Shown here: piece after piece, positions 58,824-64,000 of the stretch
How positions within the stretch are numbered: position 1 is the first letter of the stretch
How the letters are laid out: every line of letters begins with the position of its first letter
DNA from: Desulfovibrio sp. JY
Lineage (GTDB): Bacteria > Desulfobacterota > Desulfovibrionia > Desulfovibrionales > Desulfovibrionaceae
DNA length: 64,000 nt
Direction of reading: 5' to 3'
NCBI GenBank assembly: GCA_021730285.1
Contig: CP082962.1
Span: forward strand, 4,473,501 to 4,537,500
The notes under the pieces: model-generated
Told to the model about the DNA's origin: nothing
Seen by the model: only the letters and a program-made list of their open reading frames with translations
The model's database searches: none
Position numbers and translations under genes: made by a program

Positions 58824-59393
58824 ATGAACCTGAGCCTGACCATCACCGGCATGTGCTGCGATCTGGCGCTGCATCCCGTCGACGACGCGACCGCCGCCCA
58901 GGTCTGCCTGCTTGGCGAAAACCTATACAAGACCAATTCCCTCGAATGGTGGCGCGCCAACGGCAACAACACCTGCGGCATGCGCCTGACCGCCGACTCC
59001 CGGCTGGAGGCCAGTCTCGACGACATGCTCCTGGATATCGAGCCGTCCCAGGTCGCCACCGACGCCGTGACGCTCACCCAGCGCGATTGCATCGACAGCA
59101 GCGAAAACAAGGTCTGCCTGCTCGGCTACGACGACGAGTCCTGCTCCCGCACCTGGACCTGGAGCGGCGTCGAATCTTTCGACCCGGCCAAGTTCCACTT
59201 CATCGTCCAGCGTTGGGACCACATCCTGGGCATGGCCGACTATCTGGTGCTTGAGGACGTCCTGTACGACGGCCGCCCGGCCGACGGTGCAAGCTGGGGC
59301 CAGAGCGAAGGCTTCACCTTCCGCGAGCCCGTGGTCGTGGACATGGACGTGGTGCGAGCCGCCTGCGGCGTCCCCTCCGAGAAGGCTGCCTAG
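58824..59393 (+). CDS. Cysteine-rich protein of unknown family, sigma-54 controlled
   Basis: A 189-residue protein without signal peptide or membrane segment. It has eight cysteines: the CC in GMCCDL, then AQVCLL, NTCGM, RDCIDS, NKVCLL, ESCSRT and RAACGV. The repeated phrase 'VCLLG' occurs twice, near residues 27 and 97. Acidic residues are plentiful. I recognise no domain. AAGGAG lies nine bases before the ATG. The strong -24/-12 promoter and divergent activator imply inducible expression. Element copy 8 follows the stop by 14 bases. Confidence 0.75.
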   Translation: MNLSLTITGMCCDLALHPVDDATAAQVCLLGENLYKTNSLEWWRANGNNTCGMRLTADSRLEASLDDMLLDIEPSQVATDAVTLTQRDCIDSSENKVCLLGYDDESCSRTWTWSGVESFDPAKFHFIVQRWDHILGMADYLVLEDVLYDGRPADGASWGQSEGFTFREPVVVDMDVVRAACGVPSEKAA

Positions 59394-59407
59394 GCGAGGA
59401 GAAGAGG

Positions 59408-59571
59408 CTGGGGGGAAACTTTGTCTTACGAAAGGTTTCCCCCCAGCCCCCCTTCCCAAGACTTTTAGCGAGGAATGAGCCGTACGCTATGTTCGCCAAA
59501 AAAAGTAAAAAATTGAGGAAAGGGAGAGCGCGAGAGGGGAGAACCCTTTTTTAAAGGGTTTCCCCTCTCGC
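59408..59571. repeat. Dispersed three-stem palindromic element, copy 8 (B-A orientation)
   Basis: Hairpin B (59408-59446) is CTGGGGGGAAACTTTG / GAAAGGTTTCCCCCCAG with a damaged apex. Hairpin A (59530-59571) is GCGAGAGGGGAGAACCC / GGGTTTCCCCTCTCGC. The central stem is the most decayed of the eight (CCTTCCCAAGACTTTTAGCGA against TTGAGGAAAGG). Confidence 0.85.
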
Positions 59572-59780
59572 TCCCCCCTCCTTGAAAAATCAACCAGGGA
59601 TGCGGAGCCGACCCCTCCCGAATCCCGACCGCGGCGACCGTGTCCGGGTTTGCCAACCTCCTTCGCCGGGACGCGTTCGCCGATTTTTCCCAGGCGCAGC
59701 CTTGGTCACCTGTAGGGAACCGGCACCCGAAGGGCCCCCAAGGCCGCGCTTTTTTATACCGACCGCTCGCCAACAACGCG
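59572..59780. other. Gene-free stretch between element copy 8 and the thrC terminator
   Basis: About 210 bases with no credible gene. A plus-strand frame runs on into thrC but has no ribosome site and its residues look like chance Arg/Pro/Gly composition. GGCACCCGAAGGGCCCCCAAGG then a T run near 59755 could be a weak terminator. Confidence 0.45.
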
Positions 59781-59815
59781 AAACGTCGGCCGGGACGACT
59801 GCCCGGCCGACGTTT
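59781..59815 (-). terminator. Terminator of the paaK-DUF456-thrC unit
   Basis: AAACGTCGGCCGGG and CCCGGCCGACGTTT form a perfect 14-pair stem with a seven-base loop, 27 bases beyond the thrC stop. The T tract is only the three Ts of the stem arm. Confidence 0.75.
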
Positions 59816-59841
59816 GTTGGCTATGGCGAAGAGCCCGAAGC

Positions 59842-61293
59842 TTACTTGTGGGCGAGCCCCAGCTCGGCAACAATGGCCTCGGCGGCCTTGGCCGTGTAGT
59901 CCTCGGGCGAAAGCGCCGCCTTGTCCGCGTCGGTCATGACGCCCCGGGGCCGGTTGACGAACTTGGGATCGGGCGTGATGCCGTAGGCTTCGGGGAAGGT
60001 ATTCTCGTAATACATCTCCTGGAAGCCGATGAATTTGAGATGATGGGCCGTGGCGTCGAGCACCGAGATTTCCGAGGGCTCGACCAGCCCCAGCTCCCGG
60101 GCCTTCATGAGTCCGGCCAGGCATTCGCCGCCCTGGGTGCAGCTGATGTGCCCGTGGCGGTTGGCGGTAAGCATGCCTTCGATGATGGCCTGCTCGGTCA
60201 CCTGCAACACCTGGAAACTGCCCGGGCCGCCGATCTTCTCGTACTCGGCCGCGAAATGGGCCACGCGCGGGAACGACACCGGGTTGCCGATCATGGCCGC
60301 CTGGGCCACCGACGGCGTCACGGACACGGGCTCGAAATGGCGCTTGTCGGCCTCGGTCTCGTCGTAATAGCGCCAGACCGGGTCGGCGTGGTGGGACTGG
60401 ACGCCGAAGATGCGCGGCAGGGAGCGGATGATGCCGAGCTTCTTGAGCTTTAAAAACCCGCCCATGATGGCCGTGATGTTGCCGGCGTTGCCGATGGGCA
60501 CGAACACGCACTTGCGGTAGGTGTCCCAGCCAAACCACTGGGCCACCTCGAAGGCGTAGGACTCCTGGCCCAGGATGCGCCAGGCGTTCTTGGAATTTAA
60601 AAGCGCCACGCGGTAGTTGTCGGCCAGATGCTCGACCACCTTCATGCAGTCGTCGAACACGCCCGGCACCTCGATGACCGTGGCCCCGCTGCCGAGGGGC
60701 TGGGCCAGCTGCTGCGGCGTGACCTTGCCCTTGGGCAGGATGACCACGGACTTGATCGGCCCGCCCACATAGGCGGCGTAAAGCGCGGCCGAGGCCGAGG
60801 TGTCGCCGGTGGAGGCGCACACGGTCAGGACCGAATCCCAGCCGTTGACCCGCACCAGGTGCTTCAAATAGCTGAACGCGCAGGCCATGCCCCGGTCCTT
60901 GAAGGAGGCGCTGGGGTTCTGGCCATCGTTTTTGTAGTAAAAGGGTGCGCCGACAAGCTCGGTCAGCGCCGCGTTGGCCGCCACGAGCGGGGTATGCCCC
61001 TCGCCCAGGTAGACGATGTCCTCCTCGTCCATGACCGGGGCCATCAGCTCGTAAAAGCGCAGCACGCCGCGAAGCGCCGTGGTGCGGGTGGCGGCGCGCT
61101 TGTCGAAAAGCGCCTGCCAATAGCTGGCCGGGTATTCCAGCAGGCTGTCGAAGGTCGTGTCCTCAAGCAGGAACACGCCGCCGCAATGCGGACAGGTGTA
61201 GTACAGCTCCCGGATGTCGAACCGCGCCTGGCAACCCAGGCAGACATATTCCATCTTACCCCGGTATTTGGGGAAATCGCTGACCGTTATCAT
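59842..61293 (-). CDS. thrC: Threonine synthase
   Basis: A 483-residue PLP enzyme. An N-terminal zinc-ribbon (YVCLGCQARF, then CPHCGGVF) precedes the core. The PLP lysine lies in NPSASFKDRGMACA. CASTGDTSASAALYAAY and VPIGNAGNITAIMGG are family blocks. It makes threonine from O-phosphohomoserine. The gene follows DUF456 by 13 bases, so they share a transcript. The zinc-ribbon front is found in several bacterial and archaeal versions. Confidence 0.95.
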   Translation of the reverse strand: MITVSDFPKYRGKMEYVCLGCQARFDIRELYYTCPHCGGVFLLEDTTFDSLLEYPASYWQALFDKRAATRTTALRGVLRFYELMAPVMDEEDIVYLGEGHTPLVAANAALTELVGAPFYYKNDGQNPSASFKDRGMACAFSYLKHLVRVNGWDSVLTVCASTGDTSASAALYAAYVGGPIKSVVILPKGKVTPQQLAQPLGSGATVIEVPGVFDDCMKVVEHLADNYRVALLNSKNAWRILGQESYAFEVAQWFGWDTYRKCVFVPIGNAGNITAIMGGFLKLKKLGIIRSLPRIFGVQSHHADPVWRYYDETEADKRHFEPVSVTPSVAQAAMIGNPVSFPRVAHFAAEYEKIGGPGSFQVLQVTEQAIIEGMLTANRHGHISCTQGGECLAGLMKARELGLVEPSEISVLDATAHHLKFIGFQEMYYENTFPEAYGITPDPKFVNRPRGVMTDADKAALSPEDYTAKAAEAIVAELGLAHK

Positions 61294-61306
61294 GCCGTTT
61301 CCTTCT

Positions 61307-61813
61307 TTAGACCGGCCATACCTGGCGGGCGGCGGCCACCCACATGACCACGCCGCAGGCCACCTTGGCCGTCATCCCGAACACCTTGCCGTACATGGCC
61401 CCCATGGCCGCGCGCCGGGATTCGGAATCCGTGCGCCCGTGGGCGCGCTCGAACACATAGCAGCCCAGGAAAGCCCCGGCAACGGCCCCGAACAGGGCCC
61501 CGATGCCGAGAAAAAACGGCGCGCCCAAAAGCGCCCCGGCCAAGGCGCCGAGAAATCCGCCCAGATTGCCCTTGCCCGTGGCGCCGAAGCGCTTGGCCCC
61601 GAACAGCTGGGCGAAAAGCTCCACCGCCTCGCCGGCCAGGGCCACGCACACGAGCAGCGCGTAAAACCCGAAGCCGAAATGCGGCGCGGGATGCAGATAA
61701 TCCCACAAGGCGACAAGCCCGAGCATGGCCCAGTTGCCCGGCAGGCCGAACACGTGCAGGCCCAGGCAGGCCAAGAGCACGAGCAGGAAAAGCCCCGCCC
61801 ACACGATCGTCAT
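61307..61813 (-). CDS. DUF456 membrane protein
   Basis: A 168-residue protein with four to five hydrophobic, glycine-rich segments. LFLLVLLACLGLHVFGLPGNWAML is the family start, followed by YALLVCVALAGEAVELFAQLFGAKRFGATGKG (landmarks ALAGEAVEL, FGAKRFGATGKG). GAPFFLGIGALFGAVAGAFLGCYVFE also fits. Function is unknown. Its start overlaps the paaK stop (ATGA) and thrC follows closely, an operon of otherwise unrelated roles. Confidence 0.85.
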   Translation of the reverse strand: MTIVWAGLFLLVLLACLGLHVFGLPGNWAMLGLVALWDYLHPAPHFGFGFYALLVCVALAGEAVELFAQLFGAKRFGATGKGNLGGFLGALAGALLGAPFFLGIGALFGAVAGAFLGCYVFERAHGRTDSESRRAAMGAMYGKVFGMTAKVACGVVMWVAAARQVWPV

Positions 61814-63108
61814 GCGCCCTGCTCCCGGTTATCCACCACGCGCTTGGCCTTGCCCTCGGACTTGGGCAGGGAATTGCGCTCCACCAGCTCCACCCGGGGC
61901 GTGACCAGGATCTCGTCGCGAAGCCGCGCGGCGATGCGCTTTTGCAGGGAACCGAGTTGGCGCATGTCCTCGACGAAAAACTCGTCGCGGATCTCCACCT
62001 TGACCCGGAGGTTGTCGATGAAGCCCTCGCGCTCGAGAATGATGAGATAGTTCTCCCCCACCTCGGGCATGGACATGAGGATGCGCTCGATCTGCATGGG
62101 AAAGATGTTGCAGCCCTTGACGATCATCATGTCGTCGCAGCGCCCCTGCAGGCGGTCGATGCGGCGATGCTCACGGCCGCAGGCGCAGGGTTCGGTCAGA
62201 AAACGCGTGATGTCGCGGGTGCGGTAGCGGATGATCGGCATGCCCTCGCGGCCGAGGCTGGTCATGACCAGCTCGCCGTACTCGCCGTCGGGCACGGGCT
62301 CGCCCGTGGCCGGGTCCACGATCTCGGGCAGATAGGCGTCTTCCCAGACGTGCATGCCGTGCTGCTCGGTGCACTCGAAGGCCACGCCCGGGCCGTTCAT
62401 TTCGGACAGGCCGTAGGAGTTGTAGCACTTCATGTCGTAGAGCGCTTCGAGCCTCCGACGCGATTCCTCGGTGTAGGGCTCGGCCCCGACCAGGGCGATA
62501 CGCAGCGGCAGCGTGCGCGGATCAATGCCCAGTTCGGCGAAAATGGTGGTCAGGTACAGCGCATAGGACGGGATGATGTGGATGCCCGTGACCTTGAAAT
62601 CCATAAGGAGCTTGATCTGGCGATGGCTGTTGCCGGCACCGGCCGGAATGGTCAGACAGCCGAGCTTCTCCGCGCCGCAGTGGATGCCGAGCCCGCCGGT
62701 AAACAGGCCGTAGCCGGACATGTTCTGGAAGACGTCGGTCTTGCGCAGCCCCACCATGTGCATGCACCGGGCCATGAGCGACGCCCACCAGTCCAGGTCC
62801 TTTTGCGTATGGTAGATGACCGTCGGCGTGCCGGTGGTGCCGGAGGAGACGTGCATGCGCACCATCTCGCTTTGCGGCATGGCCAAAAGCTTGTCCGGAT
62901 AGCTGTCGCGCAGATCCTGCTTGGTGGTAAAAGGCAGCCGTTTCACGTCGTCCAGGCTCTTCACACCCGCGATATCCACGCCGCATTCCTTGAACCGCTC
63001 CGTATAAAAAGGCGACTTGGCCGCCTGGGCAAGCGTCCGCTGTAAACGCATCAGCTGCAAACGCTCGATCTCCAGCCTCGAAAGATTTTCCGCTTCGTCG
63101 TAATACAC
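61810..63108 (-). CDS. paaK: Phenylacetate-CoA ligase-like AMP-forming enzyme
   Basis: A 432-residue acyl-adenylate enzyme of PaaK size. The GTG start follows AAGGAAG and gives the standard N-terminus YYDEAENLSRLEIERLQLMRL. VSSGTTGTPTVIYHTQ is the P-loop-like AMP motif, CYNSYGLSEMNGPGVAFEC the second, and IIRYRTRDIT the third. It activates an aromatic acid, classically phenylacetate, to its CoA thioester. In anaerobes such genes often serve indole-pyruvate or aryl-acid use. No ring-degradation genes lie nearby, so the substrate is unproven. Confidence 0.9.
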   Translation of the reverse strand: MYYDEAENLSRLEIERLQLMRLQRTLAQAAKSPFYTERFKECGVDIAGVKSLDDVKRLPFTTKQDLRDSYPDKLLAMPQSEMVRMHVSSGTTGTPTVIYHTQKDLDWWASLMARCMHMVGLRKTDVFQNMSGYGLFTGGLGIHCGAEKLGCLTIPAGAGNSHRQIKLLMDFKVTGIHIIPSYALYLTTIFAELGIDPRTLPLRIALVGAEPYTEESRRRLEALYDMKCYNSYGLSEMNGPGVAFECTEQHGMHVWEDAYLPEIVDPATGEPVPDGEYGELVMTSLGREGMPIIRYRTRDITRFLTEPCACGREHRRIDRLQGRCDDMMIVKGCNIFPMQIERILMSMPEVGENYLIILEREGFIDNLRVKVEIRDEFFVEDMRQLGSLQKRIAARLRDEILVTPRVELVERNSLPKSEGKAKRVVDNREQGA

Positions 63109-63147
63109 GCTGCTTCCTTTTTGAGGAAAAGGTGGAACCACCCAGGG

Positions 63148-63363
63148 TTAACGCATCGCCGTGGCCACATGGCTTTCCATGGGCATCACCAGGCCGTCAT
63201 CGTCGGAGAAATCGCCCAGGCGCTCGTGGATGCGCCGAAACATCGCCGTCCTGTCCTTCTCCGGCATGGCGGCGAGGTCCGTGGCAATCGAAAAAGATGC
63301 AGCGTCCGTACGCTTCCGGACCACTACAGGGCACGAGCCATGTAACTTGGGCGTGTTGGGCAA
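63148..63363 (-). CDS. Possible small hypothetical protein, 71 aa or shorter
   Basis: A short frame from a TTG (or an internal GTG giving VVRKRTDAAS). IATDLAAMPEKDRTAMFRRIHERLGDFSDDDG is a helix-forming segment that looks protein-like, unlike the shadow frames around it. The C-terminus is VMPMESHVATAMR. No ribosome site is clear and no family is recognised. It lies between dnaB and paaK on the same strand. Confidence 0.35.
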   Translation of the reverse strand: MPNTPKLHGSCPVVVRKRTDAASFSIATDLAAMPEKDRTAMFRRIHERLGDFSDDDGLVMPMESHVATAMR

Positions 63364-63472
63364 TCATGGTCTGTTTCTTCCGCGAAAGGGCGACGGAATG
63401 TCACCGGTTTGCTGCGCAGGCTATACGCCCGGCCGAAACCTCGATCAAGCCGCGCGGACTGCCGAAAAAAGA

Positions 63473-64000
63473 TCACATGCCCATTTCGGACGGGGGCGGG
63501 ATATCGGAAAGGTTCTCGAACGCCGTGGATTCCTTGAGAAAGGTCAGACGAACCATGCCTGTGGGGCCGTTTCGCTGCTTGCCGATGATGACCTCGGCCA
63601 CGTTGTCCTCGGGCGTGAGTTCCTCTTTTTTCTTATAGGCGGCGGCGCGGTAGAGAAAGATGATGACGTCGGCATCCTGTTCGATGGCCCCTGATTCGCG
63701 CAGGTCGGACATCATGGGCCGCTTGTCGGCGCGTTCCTCGACCTTGCGGTTGAGCTGCGACAGGGCAATCACCGGCACATGCAGCTCCTTGGCCAGGGCT
63801 TTCAAGTTCCGGGAGATGTCGGAGATTTCCTGTTCGCGCGAATCGATGTGGCGCGCGGACCGCATGAGCTGCAAGTAGTCCACGACCACGAGCCCCAGGC
63901 CGTGTTCGGCCTTCAGCCTCCGGCAGCGGGCGCGCAGATCCATGGTGGTGATGGCGGCGGTATCGTCGATGAAGATGGGCGACGGAGACAGATTGTTGGC
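63473..64000 (-). CDS. dnaB: Replicative DNA helicase DnaB, C-terminal part (cut by window edge)
   Basis: The open frame runs off the window with 175 codons present. [10 protein letters not shown] is the Walker B region, [14 protein letters not shown] the sensor-like motif, [20 protein letters not shown] motif H4, and [17 protein letters not shown] the C-terminal strand pair. DnaB unwinds DNA at the replication fork. The Walker A and N-terminal domain lie beyond the edge. Sequence shown is entirely normal for the family. Confidence 0.95.
   Translation of the reverse strand, partial: ANNLSPSPIFIDDTAAITTMDLRARCRRLKAEHGLGLVVVDYLQLMRSARHIDSREQEISDISRNLKALAKELHVPVIALSQLNRKVEERADKRPMMSDLRESGAIEQDADVIIFLYRAAAYKKKEELTPEDNVAEVIIGKQRNGPTGMVRLTFLKESTAFENLSDIPPPSEMGM

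Noticed and set aside
24914-59571. CRISPR array or ordinary tandem repeat explanation for the repeated palindromes
   Set aside because: Copies are kilobases apart, lie in both orientations and have no spacer periodicity.
24914-59571. Simple Rho-independent terminators as the full explanation of the element
   Set aside because: Hairpins A and B lack a following T run on either strand, and the central paired region would be superfluous.
59582-59899. Plus-strand reading frames after element copy 8
   Set aside because: No ribosome site, Arg/Pro-rich chance composition, and overlap with the real thrC gene.
2-63943. Many long antisense frames, for example opposite the porins and formate dehydrogenase
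   Set aside because: High third-position GC produces long shadow frames; their translations are repetitive Arg/Gly/Pro/His or Val/Gly strings without domain signatures.

Overview
The window is GC-rich, densely coding bacterial chromosome. It most likely comes from a Desulfovibrionaceae sulfate reducer of the Solidesulfovibrio / Desulfovibrio fructosivorans-magneticus type. That assignment is inferred from gene content: a run of Desulfovibrio-type outer-membrane porins, a periplasmic [NiFe] hydrogenase (hynB-hynA-protease), a selenocysteine periplasmic formate dehydrogenase (fdhA-fdhB-fdhE), a MucR-like regulator, and Shine-Dalgarno sequences of the GGAGG type.

Layout. 1-2.6 kb: purD end, purE, a MucR-type regulator, a degenerate EAL protein and a tiny membrane protein. 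2.7-10.2 kb: a housekeeping run on the plus strand (mtaB, DUF4416, yicC, remA, gmk, TPR, HDOD, recJ). 10.2-18.9 kb: five tandem paralogous porins, each with its own leader and terminator. 19-21.4 kb (minus): an AT-richer NTF2/SnoaL-like gene, a Sel1-trypsin protease and an exported partner. 21.6-27.7 kb: a small protein behind an attenuator-like hairpin, an EI24/CysZ-like membrane protein, Kup, TatC, a 3D-domain lipoprotein and a small membrane protein. 27.8-34.6 kb: citrate synthase diverging from the formate dehydrogenase operon. 34.9-43 kb: a long-period RTX-like solenoid protein, metX-metW, PilZ, LysM, a MauE/rhodanese/C_GCAxxG redox group and an M15 peptidase. 43.3-49.4 kb: hydrogenase operon, dapA and a tandem ABC ATPase. 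49.6-57.1 kb: LysM-MscS, FliL, malate synthase G, nitroreductase/AraC, higBA and tlyA. 57.2-64 kb: a sigma-54 activator facing a sigma-54-type promoter and an orphan cysteine-rich gene, then thrC, DUF456, paaK and the end of dnaB.

How the genes work together: periplasmic H2 and formate oxidation (HynBA, FdhAB) would feed electrons towards sulfate respiration. Both enzymes carry twin-arginine signals, and tatC lies nearby. FdhE and the HyaD-type protease mature them. The porins probably supply the outer-membrane diffusion route for anions and small substrates.

The least explained feature is a dispersed intergenic element of about 160-180 bp, present in eight full copies and one wreck. It has two strong outer palindromes (A and B) flanking an imperfect central stem with a diverged loop. 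It always lies just after the stop codon of a gene, in either orientation. In one case it supplies the last six codons and the stop codon of the hydrogenase protease. Other unusual points are covarying leader hairpins in the porin array, the 26-residue-period RTX-like protein and the sigma-54 promoter/orphan gene pair. No tRNA, rRNA, CRISPR array, prophage or insertion-sequence transposase was recognised.
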